From CAZZCU01 sp964652825 (lineage in GTDB: Bacteria > Bdellovibrionota_B > Oligoflexia > Oligoflexales > CAZZCU01), in contig CAZZCU010000029.1 in the NCBI GenBank assembly GCA_964652825.1, positions 1-26,678 of the forward strand: a DNA stretch of 26,678 bases, read 5' to 3'. This document shows, one piece after another, positions 15,996 through 22,969 of the stretch. The translations under genes and the position numbers were made by a program. How positions within the stretch are numbered: the stretch's first letter is position 1; each line of letters begins with the position of its first letter. The notes beneath the pieces are model-generated. The model ran no database searches, had not been told where the DNA came from, and worked only from the letters and a program-made list of their open reading frames with translations.

Positions 15996-16762
15996 ATATC
16001 CAGGCTGATCTTGCCGGCGATTGATCTTCCCGCTGCTTCATCCAATTGTAACTCCAATGTGGCTCCCAATACCGGCGGTATCAGTAGCGCGCGTAAACCA
16101 ATGGCGTGGGAGCGGCTCCACCAGGTTTTTTGGTAGTCCTGATTTTCGGGCTGTGTGACCAGACCATATTGAAAGTAAGCCGCGCTGTTGAGCATGACGA
16201 CGTTTCTTTGCGCGCCACTAGCAATGTAGGCGGAAAAAAAACTGAACATGCTGGTACTGGCGATGACATCGACGCGCGTGCTTTGCATTTCGGCGTCCTT
16301 GAGACCAAAAAGCTTGTTGTATGAGCCGCGCAGGGCGAGAGCCGGCATACGAAATCCTTCAAAAACACTCCACTGAGCATGCGCGCCTGCCATACTGATC
16401 TGATCATCCTGTGTTGAGCCCAGACTAAAGCCGAAGTCAACGGGCAACGTCGAGCCTTTAATAAAATACATTTTCTTTGTGCTGAGTTTCTGCGCTGGTT
16501 GGGATTGATCTATGTAAAGATGGTGGTGTTGTAGGGTGTTAGTTTTAATCTCCGCGTGGTTCTGAATACCAAGACCAAGAGTTGCGCCAATGGAACCGTG
16601 CGAGTACGCTCCTTCCAGGGGGCTGTAGCGATTGATAGCAGCAAGATTATTGAGCAAAGCAGCTTCTTGTTGGGCGAAATTCATGACTTCTTCTTGGGCG
16701 CTGAGTTGTGGCGCGATAAAGAGATAGACAATGACTGGTATTAAATGAGTAAAGTGAAGCAT
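15992..16762 (-). CDS. Predicted exported outer-membrane beta-barrel protein
   Basis: I do not recognise the family. The 256-residue product begins with a signal peptide (hydrophobic residues 7-19, likely cut near LSA at 20-22) and a short polar linker. Alternating amphipathic strands rich in Gly, Ser and aromatic residues follow, for example PVDFGFSLGSTQDD and ALALRGSYNKLFG. It ends LDEAAGRSIAGKISLDI, with strand-like character. This pattern is that of a small outer-membrane barrel. ATG 16762 has a GAGG ribosome binding site just upstream on the minus strand. It is the only gene of its unit: divergent from the amidotransferase gene 48 bp away, and overlapping murG tail to tail by 4 bases. 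Function is unknown. Confidence 0.78.
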   Translation of the reverse strand: MLHFTHLIPVIVYLFIAPQLSAQEEVMNFAQQEAALLNNLAAINRYSPLEGAYSHGSIGATLGLGIQNHAEIKTNTLQHHHLYIDQSQPAQKLSTKKMYFIKGSTLPVDFGFSLGSTQDDQISMAGAHAQWSVFEGFRMPALALRGSYNKLFGLKDAEMQSTRVDVIASTSMFSFFSAYIASGAQRNVVMLNSAAYFQYGLVTQPENQDYQKTWWSRSHAIGLRALLIPPVLGATLELQLDEAAGRSIAGKISLDI

Positions 16763-16776
16763 AGTACCTCGTCAGC

Positions 16777-16782
16777 TATGAT
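16777..16782 (+). promoter_or_regulatory. Possible -10 box for the glutamine amidotransferase gene
   Basis: TATGAT at 16777-16782 lies in the 48-bp divergent gap, 28 bases before the ATG at 16811. A very weak -35 (GTGAAG, 16754-16759) sits 17 bases upstream, inside the start of the divergent gene. The call is tentative. Confidence 0.25.
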
Positions 16783-16810
16783 GCCGCTTGGTTTGTAGGT
16801 ATGTCGACAC

Positions 16811-17410
16811 ATGCGCGTATTGTTTATAGATCATTATGACAGCTTTAGCTTTAACCTCATAGATTGGTTGTATCAGTGTGTGGGAGTGGAGCATGTGGAA
16901 CGGGTTCCCTACGATGCATCGGATCTAGAGGCGATTTGGCAACGCGAGCCTCGGCCTTTGGTCTTTTCGCCAGGGCCAAAATCTCCGGACATGATCGAGC
17001 CATCATTGGCTTTACTAAAAAAAGCCGCCTATAAAGTTCCCATTCTTGGCATTTGCCTGGGGCATCAGCTTATTGGTTATGCATTTGGCGGTAAGATCGT
17101 ACCTGCGGCGGCACCTGTTCATGGCACCGCAATAAACATCAAGTCTTTTGGTAATGATGCAATTTTCGCACAAATGCCCAATGAGATTCTTGAGGTCGCC
17201 ACTTATAACTCACTGGTAATCGAGCGTTCATCTTTGGCGCAGGAATTTCGGATTACCGCTGTCGATGAACAAGGTCAAATACAGGCGATTCAGTCTTGCG
17301 ATGCATCTAGGCCGCCGCTCGTTGGCTGGCAATTCCATCCGGAATCTTTTCTGACTCGTTCGCGCCAGGAATTGGCTAGAGCCTGGTTGCGTAGCTGTGC
17401 TGCGGAATAG
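16811..17410 (+). CDS. Class I glutamine amidotransferase subunit (PabA/TrpG type)
   Basis: This 199-residue protein is the glutaminase half of an aminodeoxychorismate or anthranilate synthase. It releases ammonia from glutamine for p-aminobenzoate (folate) or tryptophan synthesis. The family order is complete: IDHYDSFSFNLIDWL at the start, FSPGPKSP, the nucleophile Cys in ILGICLGHQLIGYAFGG, VHGTA, and the His-Glu pair in WQFHPESFLT. PabA and TrpG cannot be told apart from this sequence, and some bacteria use one protein for both. No pabB, trpE or pabC is next to it. It stands alone between a divergent outer-membrane protein gene and a convergent operon whose first gene is pterin-synthase-like; a folate/pterin theme is possible but unproven. 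Confidence 0.87.
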   Translation: MRVLFIDHYDSFSFNLIDWLYQCVGVEHVERVPYDASDLEAIWQREPRPLVFSPGPKSPDMIEPSLALLKKAAYKVPILGICLGHQLIGYAFGGKIVPAAAPVHGTAINIKSFGNDAIFAQMPNEILEVATYNSLVIERSSLAQEFRITAVDEQGQIQAIQSCDASRPPLVGWQFHPESFLTRSRQELARAWLRSCAAE

Positions 17411-17415
17411 TGCTG

Positions 17416-18462
17416 CTAAGGCACACACTGGCTGATAATGCGCGTGATCAGTTCTTCGTACTCAATACCATGCGCGGCCGCGGCTTTGGCAAAGTCACCA
17501 TCTTTGGCGATCGACGGATTGGGATTGGCTTCCAGAAAATATATCTGACCGCTTTCCGTCAAACGCGCATCAATTCGCGCGTAACCGTTTAGACCGAAAA
17601 TACGATAAATTTTGCGCGCCAGCTCATCCATACGTTTTTTGACGATGGGATCCAATGGCCCGGATGCGCCGCTATGTATGCCCCATTTTTTGCGGTACTT
17701 GGCGTCCCATTTAACTTTGTACGTGGCGAATTTCGGAGTTTCGGGCGCCATTTTGTCGAAGAACAATTCCTGCGGCGGGAAAACACTAAGGCGCTTGGTG
17801 CCCATAACGGATAAATACAGCTCACGGCCTTCGATATACTCTTCAACAATGGCATCGCAGTCGAATTTCTCGTGAATAAATTTGCAGCGCTCCAACGTGT
17901 CTTTTTCGTTTTCGACCAGCGAGGTTTGGGTGATGCCTTCGCTGCCCGCCATTTGCAAAGGTTTGACGATAGCGGGAAAGGTAAATTGCTTAAGCGACTT
18001 GATGGGACGACGTCGTTCCGAGATTTCAAAGCGCGGGACTTTGATGCGATGAAACGATAGGATTTTTTTTGTCAGACCTTTGTCCATGCATATTTGCATG
18101 GGATGTGGTGACACGCCAGTATGAGGTATGCCAAGCAACTGCAGAAGGCCGACCAGATTGGCGGCGTGGTCGCGATTGTTTTTAAAGGATTCACAGAGAA
18201 CGAAAACCAGATCCGGCTTAAAGGCATCAATTTTATTCAAGAGTGCTTGCAAATCCGCGAACACGGTGCAGAACTCAACGTCATGTCCGAGTTTCTTGAG
18301 AGCCTGATAGACATCACGCTCGTCTTCCCAGTCGTCATCACTAAGATGGTCTTCAACGCGGAAGTCACTTGGCGGAACAAAAGATACATCGACTAGAATA
18401 AGGACGCGATAATTCTTCAACGGCAGCTCAGCGGCAATGCGATCTGCGCAGTCGGCGTCCAT
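17416..18462 (-). CDS. D-alanine-D-alanine ligase-like ATP-grasp enzyme
   Basis: This 348-residue ATP-grasp enzyme resembles D-Ala-D-Ala ligases. It has an N-terminal Rossmann-like half (YRVLILVDVSF, then VFVLCESFKNNRDHAAN), LLGIPHTGVSPHPMQICMDK, the ATP-binding FPAIVKPLQMAGSEGI and VEEYIEGRELYL, and the metal-binding end ARIDARLTESGQIYFLEANPNPSI. The ending NPNPSIAKDGDF differs from the EVNT.PG.T.hS of true Ddl enzymes. It therefore probably joins other carboxylate and amine substrates. ATG 18462 overlaps the metallopeptidase gene by 35 bases and lacks a clear ribosome binding site. A TTG at 18420, 7 bases after the peptidase stop, is a plausible alternative beginning at KNYRVLIL. It is the last gene of a three-gene minus-strand operon. 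Confidence 0.87.
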   Translation of the reverse strand: MDADCADRIAAELPLKNYRVLILVDVSFVPPSDFRVEDHLSDDDWEDERDVYQALKKLGHDVEFCTVFADLQALLNKIDAFKPDLVFVLCESFKNNRDHAANLVGLLQLLGIPHTGVSPHPMQICMDKGLTKKILSFHRIKVPRFEISERRRPIKSLKQFTFPAIVKPLQMAGSEGITQTSLVENEKDTLERCKFIHEKFDCDAIVEEYIEGRELYLSVMGTKRLSVFPPQELFFDKMAPETPKFATYKVKWDAKYRKKWGIHSGASGPLDPIVKKRMDELARKIYRIFGLNGYARIDARLTESGQIYFLEANPNPSIAKDGDFAKAAAAHGIEYEELITRIISQCVP

Positions 18463-19201
18463 AATGGGTGGCGAGCGTCGAACGAAGATTGGCGACGGCG
18501 CTCATTGGTCGCTGACATGCGTAACGCGGTTTTTGACTCCGGTATACATTCACGATGTCGTTGACGTATTCTAACTTTGAAAGCGCGCGCGGCCAATCAC
18601 GATATTCATCCCGCCAATTAATCTCGGGGTTTAACCAGACAGCGAAGGTTTCGGCAAAATCCTCGTCCGGATGTGCTTGCGCGTAGCAGTCCGCTAAATT
18701 GTGTACATAGTCGCGGCTGTCCCTAACATACTTGTAACTATCGGGCCGGTAAGGTCGCCTGCGATCGCCAAACAGGTGTCGCCATGTTGTTGTTGTCGAG
18801 ACGTGATAAGCGTGATCAAAACAATGTCCGGCTTCGTGCCGCAAAATACGCATGGCGTAGTTGACGTCTTCGCCTTCGGCGTTACCCATCATCTTTTTTT
18901 CGAGCTCGATTAAACGCTGATTGGCCAGAAAAAACGGCATCGAGATATAACCGCTTTCGTCCGGCGTAAACCATTCGTCACCGAGATAGAATTTAGGCGT
19001 TAAATACTTAAAGCCGGTCGCGCGTAATTCGAGCAACAATTGATTGGCGAGAAGCTGTAAGCCGGTGTCAGCTACACTCAGGCCGAGATCTTTTAGCCTT
19101 AGGCGCAAGATTTCATCGTCGCTGCGATCATGCCAATAGTGTGTGGCAGTGCCGCGCTCCGTGGACTCTTGGGATAGAATGTTAACGTTCGGCGATAGCA
19201 C
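18428..19201 (-). CDS. Putative zinc-binding metallopeptidase (Peptidase_Mx-like)
   Basis: The 257-residue product carries a gluzincin-like zinc site: HEAGH at residues 122-126 and a downstream Glu184 in HPDEDFAETFAVWL. The layout resembles PF15887 (putative zinc-binding metallopeptidase), where a DFAET-type motif about 60 residues after HExxH supplies the third ligand. There is no signal peptide, so a cytoplasmic location is likely. The C-terminus is Arg-rich. The start is GTG 19201, preceded by GAAGG about 11 bases upstream, overlapping the upstream gene by 20 bases. The gene is sandwiched in a coupled operon with a pterin-synthase-like gene and an ATP-grasp ligase. The substrate is unknown; acting on the ligase product or a peptide precursor is inference. 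Confidence 0.82.
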   Translation of the reverse strand: MLSPNVNILSQESTERGTATHYWHDRSDDEILRLRLKDLGLSVADTGLQLLANQLLLELRATGFKYLTPKFYLGDEWFTPDESGYISMPFFLANQRLIELEKKMMGNAEGEDVNYAMRILRHEAGHCFDHAYHVSTTTTWRHLFGDRRRPYRPDSYKYVRDSRDYVHNLADCYAQAHPDEDFAETFAVWLNPEINWRDEYRDWPRALSKLEYVNDIVNVYRSQKPRYACQRPMSAVANLRSTLATHYGRRLRRSHCR

Positions 19202-20096
19202 CTTTGTCTATGCCTTCATAGCATGCCAGGCGTACTGGCTCGGTAATTTGTTCGGTTTTGACCAGCGAGTCGACCAACTGCGACGCTAGACATTCAATAC
19301 TAGTATCAACGTCGATCAAAAACAAGCGGTCGGCAGGTACAGTCGCCTCGTAATGGCCGAGGCTGCCGGCGAAGCTCAGTTTTATCTTTTGCCCCGGTTG
19401 ACCTCGCATGCCTTTCTCGACGTTGCCTTCGACTATTTGGGAAGAACAGGCAATGTGCACAAAACCGCCGAGTAATTCGCGGGCTACGTAGTGCTCCAGA
19501 TCGGGGCGGCGTTCGTCACCAACATGGATTTCAATACGGCTGCGGTGGCCGTGGAAGAGGCGTTGGCAAAGTCCTGCATGGCCGGCAATGCCGTGAGTAT
19601 AGCGAAAGAACGCCGCGGTCGGCTCGGCGGTCTCATCACGCAGCTTGACGTTGATTTTATGAATGGTGGAAGGCAGGCGATGACGCAACAGGCGCGCGAA
19701 CTCTTGTTCGATGATTGTTGGTGTGATTGCCACGGAGCGGATAGGGTAGACGGCGCCTTTGGGGCACTTGTATTCCCACTCAAAGCCACCCTGGTTGCCG
19801 CGGCCTTTGGAGTTCAGATGCCAGTACTCGCCGTCCTTGGTCTCCGAGAAGTGCACGAACTGCGATCCGACCGGCAGCAATAAAGCATGATCGATACTGC
19901 CTTTGGTCGTTGTGCGGATCAGTTTTTTTAATTCCCCAAAGTCGTAAACAAAACCATTGTCATCAAGGGTGCCCGCTAGGCTAATATCAACATGCCAGGA
20001 GTGGCCCACAATTCCCAAAGATGGATCGAAGACCGCGCAATCGAGTTTGGTGGCGTCTTTGATAAATAACGTACCGGTTTGTTCTGTGACCTGCAA
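19182..20096 (-). CDS. Long 6-pyruvoyl/6-carboxy-tetrahydropterin synthase-like protein (two-part)
   Basis: At 304 residues this is about twice the length of QueD/PTPS, which make pterins from dihydroneopterin triphosphate. Residues 1-160 look like a PTPS unit lacking its first zinc/cysteine part: GHSWHVDISLAGTLDDNGFV, YDFGELKK and Asp69-His70 in IDHALLLP, then TPTIIEQEFARLLR. Residues 163-304 hold the missing elements: His168, Cys177 and the HGH at 182-184 in LCQRLFHGHRSRIEIHVG, followed by a degenerate second half. I recall similar long 6-carboxytetrahydropterin synthases from gammaproteobacteria. The start is TTG 20096 with GGGAG about 7 bases upstream. It heads the operon with the metallopeptidase and ATP-grasp genes. 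The exact product is unknown. Confidence 0.83.
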   Translation of the reverse strand: MQVTEQTGTLFIKDATKLDCAVFDPSLGIVGHSWHVDISLAGTLDDNGFVYDFGELKKLIRTTTKGSIDHALLLPVGSQFVHFSETKDGEYWHLNSKGRGNQGGFEWEYKCPKGAVYPIRSVAITPTIIEQEFARLLRHRLPSTIHKINVKLRDETAEPTAAFFRYTHGIAGHAGLCQRLFHGHRSRIEIHVGDERRPDLEHYVARELLGGFVHIACSSQIVEGNVEKGMRGQPGQKIKLSFAGSLGHYEATVPADRLFLIDVDTSIECLASQLVDSLVKTEQITEPVRLACYEGIDKGAIAER

Positions 20097-20132
20097 AATC
20101 GGCTCCCATTGCCACCAAAAAGGCCCACCTCA

Positions 20133-20151
20133 AAAGATCCACGTGATCTTT
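20133..20151. promoter_or_regulatory. Inverted repeat in the divergent gap before gltX (possible operator or hairpin)
   Basis: AAAGATC (20133-20139) is mirrored exactly by GATCTTT (20145-20151) around the five bases CACGT. It sits in the 131-bp gap between the divergent pterin-synthase-like gene and gltX, about 37 bases upstream of the TTG of the former. It could be an operator or an RNA hairpin in the leader of the minus-strand transcript. A -10-like TATAAC for gltX lies at 20179-20184, but I see no good -35. Confidence 0.3.
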
Positions 20152-20227
20152 GGGGCTGCCCGGTTTTGAGGATATGTGTATAACGGGGTTATCTGAAGGA
20201 TTCAAGTTCTGGATGTTGGGGTAGAAG

Positions 20228-21670
20228 ATGTCGGGTTTTGATCGGGTTCGGGTTAGGATTGCTCCGTCACCAACGGGTGATCCCCATGTCGGTACGGCTT
20301 ATATCGCCTTGTTTAACTACGTCTTCGCTAAAAAGCATGGTGGTGACTTTGTCTTGCGGGTTGAAGATACCGATCAGGCGCGTGCCAAGAACTCCAGCGA
20401 ACAAATGATTATGGATAGCCTCAATTGGCTCGGCCTCAAGTGGGACGAGGGACCGGATTGTGGCGGTAAATACGGCCCCTATCGTCAGTCTGAGCGTAAG
20501 GATATCTACGCTAAGCATGCGAAACTGTTGCTGGATAGCGGTCATGCCTATCACTGCTTTTGCTCGAATGATCGCCTGACCGAGATGCGTCGCCAGAAGA
20601 TTATGCAGGGACAACCTCCCGGTTACGACCGGTTTTGCCGATCTCTGTCTGAGGCCGAGGTCAAAGAAAAGCTGGCCCAGGGTACGCCCGCCGTTGTCCG
20701 CCTCAAGATGCCGACCGACGGTATCAGCGTGGTGCAGGATAGCCTGCGTGGAGCCGTGGAATTTGAGAATCATCGCCTGGATGACCAGGTCTTGTTGAAG
20801 TCCGATGGCTTCCCGACCTACCACCTGGCCAATGTCGTGGACGACCACCTGATGAAAATCTCGCACGTGATCCGTGCCGAGGAGTGGATTTCGTCCACCC
20901 CCAAACATGTGGTTTTGTACGAGGCTTTTGGCTGGGAGAAGCCGGAGTTTATTCATTTACCATTGCTACGCAATGCCGATCGCTCGAAAATCTCCAAGCG
21001 CAAGAACCCGGTGTCGTTGTCGTACTATAAACGAGCGGGTATTTTGCCGCAGGCGCTACTCAATTTTTTGGCATTGATGGGCTGGAGTTTCGGTAACGAT
21101 GTCGAAATTTTTACCGTGGAGCAAATGCAGGAGAAATTTGATTTCAAAAATATCGCGCTTGGCGGTCCAGTTTTTGATTTGATCAAACTGACCTGGCTCA
21201 ATCAACAGTATATGCACAAGATGAGCGATGCTGCTTTTGTCGAATATCTGCGCGACGAAGTCTTTAATCCGGATTATCTGAAAAAATTGAAGCCACTGGT
21301 GCTTGAGCGTATGTCGCGCTTTGAGCAGTTTGTGGATCAGAATACATTCTTTTTTAATGGCGCGTTAAAATACGACGGTATCGACATTCTGCCCAAAGGC
21401 AAAGAAAAAGCTGACGTTGTAACCATGCTCGAAGAGCTCGTCGAAAAACTCGATGATCTTTATGATTGGGATCATCAACATCTGCATGATTTGTGCGATG
21501 CGCATCGTAACGCTCTCGGCTGGAAGCCCAAAGATTACTTTATGACCGTGCGGATGATCACCACCGGTCGCAAAGACTCGCCGCCGCTATTTGAGACGCT
21601 TGAGGTGTTGGGGCGCGAGATGACGCGGTTTCGGTTGCGCGACTACTTGACTTGGGCGAAGTCACACTAA
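20228..21670 (+). CDS. gltX: Glutamyl-tRNA synthetase
   Basis: GltX charges tRNA-Glu with glutamate in the cytoplasm and is a class I synthetase. The HIGH-type motif is HVGT (residues 20-23) after RIAPSPTGDP, followed by FVLRVEDTDQ. The zinc-binding region is visible as YHCFCSNDRL and, further on, YDRFCR. The KMSKS-type motif is SKISK at 253-257. The product is 480 residues, a normal bacterial length, with the helical anticodon-binding domain at the C-terminus. I cannot decide from sequence whether it also charges tRNA-Gln for the transamidation route. The ATG start has GGGG about 6-9 bases upstream. It is monocistronic: divergent from the pterin operon and tail to tail with murA only 7 bases away. 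Confidence 0.95.
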   Translation: MSGFDRVRVRIAPSPTGDPHVGTAYIALFNYVFAKKHGGDFVLRVEDTDQARAKNSSEQMIMDSLNWLGLKWDEGPDCGGKYGPYRQSERKDIYAKHAKLLLDSGHAYHCFCSNDRLTEMRRQKIMQGQPPGYDRFCRSLSEAEVKEKLAQGTPAVVRLKMPTDGISVVQDSLRGAVEFENHRLDDQVLLKSDGFPTYHLANVVDDHLMKISHVIRAEEWISSTPKHVVLYEAFGWEKPEFIHLPLLRNADRSKISKRKNPVSLSYYKRAGILPQALLNFLALMGWSFGNDVEIFTVEQMQEKFDFKNIALGGPVFDLIKLTWLNQQYMHKMSDAAFVEYLRDEVFNPDYLKKLKPLVLERMSRFEQFVDQNTFFFNGALKYDGIDILPKGKEKADVVTMLEELVEKLDDLYDWDHQHLHDLCDAHRNALGWKPKDYFMTVRMITTGRKDSPPLFETLEVLGREMTRFRLRDYLTWAKSH

Positions 21671-21677
21671 ACTGGTC

Positions 21678-22958
21678 CTAATCAACGCGTTTTATGGCGG
21701 CGCCCAAGCCTAGCAACTTCTTCTCGATATTCGCGTAGCCGCGTTCGATCTGATAGATGTTTTCAATCTCGCTCTTGCCAAACGCCACCAGGCCAGCCAT
21801 CAGCAACGACATGCCGGCACGCACATCCGGGGAATGCAGGCGTGCGCCGTATAATGGTGACGGTCCGTTGACAACGATGCGGTGCGGATCGCACAGAATA
21901 ATGGTCGCACCCATGGCCATCAATTTATCAGTAAAAAACATCCGACCCTCGAACATCTTCTCGAAGAAGATGATGGTACCTTCAGCTTGCGTCGCCGCAA
22001 CAATGGCAACCGACATCAAGTCTGTCGGATATGCTGGCCACGGGCCGCTATAAATAGATGGGACACGCCCACCGACATCTTTCTTCATTTCGAGACCGCG
22101 CGTGCCGTCTATGGTCAAAGTCGTGTCTTCCAGAACTGGTTCGATGCCGATTTTATCGAGTGTCTTGAAGATAAAGCGGAAGTCATCGCGATTGACACCC
22201 TCGATGGTTACCTTGCCGCGACCGATCGCTCCCAAACATGCAAAGCTACCAACTTCCATGAAGTCGACACCAATCGTATGGGTGGCGCCGTGGAGTTTTG
22301 TGACACCTGCAATTTCAAGCTTGTTCGTGCCGATGCCGGTAATTTTGGCGCCCATCGCGTTCAATAACTTGCAAATCCCGACTACGTGCGGCTCGCATGC
22401 CGCGTTGTGAATCGTTGTTTTGCCCTGCGCCAAAGCCGCGAGCATAACGATATTTTCAGTGCCGGTGACCGATGGCTCGTCCAGGAAAATCTCAGTACCT
22501 TGGGGCATGCCAGAGATACGTCCGCTAATGGTGGTACCGAAGTTCAACTTAGCGCCGAGTGCTGTAATGCCTTCCCAATGCGTATCGATACGGCGGGCGC
22601 CAATGACATCACCGCCCGGTAGTGGCAGCTCAACTTTTTGCATGCGCGCGAGCAATGGTCCTAGGAACAAAATGGATGCACGAACTTTGGCACACATGTC
22701 GACCGGCGGCTTATGAGTCTTGATGTTTTTGCACTCAACTGTGAGTGTCTCATCATCCTCCCAGCCGACCGTGGCGCCGAGTTCTTCGAGGATCTTGCAG
22801 ATAGTTAATACGTCACCGATTCGCGGTACCCGCTTTAAAGTCACGCGCTCTTCGGTCAGTAAACACGCCGCCAGCGCCGGCAAAGCCTCGTTCTTGTTGC
22901 CCGACGGCCTGACGGTTCCGTTCAGCGGTCGGCCACCTTCGATAATAAATTTTGGCAT
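21678..22958 (-). CDS. murA: UDP-N-acetylglucosamine 1-carboxyvinyltransferase with Asp at the fosfomycin-target position
   Basis: MurA transfers enolpyruvate from PEP to UDP-GlcNAc, the first committed step of peptidoglycan synthesis in the cytoplasm. The 426-residue length is normal. Lys22 is in place (RPSGNKNEALPALAA), the ARAS-like loop reads VRASILFLGPLLAR, and the C-terminal SPDVRAGMSLLMAGL is typical. The active-site loop reads LPGGDVIGARRID: position 117 is Asp (codon at 22608-22610) where most MurA have Cys. Mycobacterium, Chlamydia and Borrelia enzymes also have Asp here and are insensitive to fosfomycin, so this organism is predicted to be as well. It begins 11 bases after the helicase gene and is probably co-transcribed with it. 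Confidence 0.95.
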   Translation of the reverse strand: MPKFIIEGGRPLNGTVRPSGNKNEALPALAACLLTEERVTLKRVPRIGDVLTICKILEELGATVGWEDDETLTVECKNIKTHKPPVDMCAKVRASILFLGPLLARMQKVELPLPGGDVIGARRIDTHWEGITALGAKLNFGTTISGRISGMPQGTEIFLDEPSVTGTENIVMLAALAQGKTTIHNAACEPHVVGICKLLNAMGAKITGIGTNKLEIAGVTKLHGATHTIGVDFMEVGSFACLGAIGRGKVTIEGVNRDDFRFIFKTLDKIGIEPVLEDTTLTIDGTRGLEMKKDVGGRVPSIYSGPWPAYPTDLMSVAIVAATQAEGTIIFFEKMFEGRMFFTDKLMAMGATIILCDPHRIVVNGPSPLYGARLHSPDVRAGMSLLMAGLVAFGKSEIENIYQIERGYANIEKKLLGLGAAIKRVD

Positions 22959-22969
22959 CGATTTACCTA

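Noticed and set aside
17416..18462. Naming the ATP-grasp gene ddl (D-alanine-D-alanine ligase).
   Set aside because: The C-terminal EANPNPSI motif and absence of the true Ddl ending, plus the operon context, argue for another substrate.
16811..20096. Treating the amidotransferase gene and the minus-strand trio as one folate/pterin gene cluster.
   Set aside because: They are convergent, and PabA/TrpG cannot be assigned to folate from sequence alone; proximity is not enough.
20267..20956. A 229-codon minus-strand open frame inside gltX.
   Set aside because: It is the antisense shadow of a highly conserved part of glutamyl-tRNA synthetase and shows no domain of its own.
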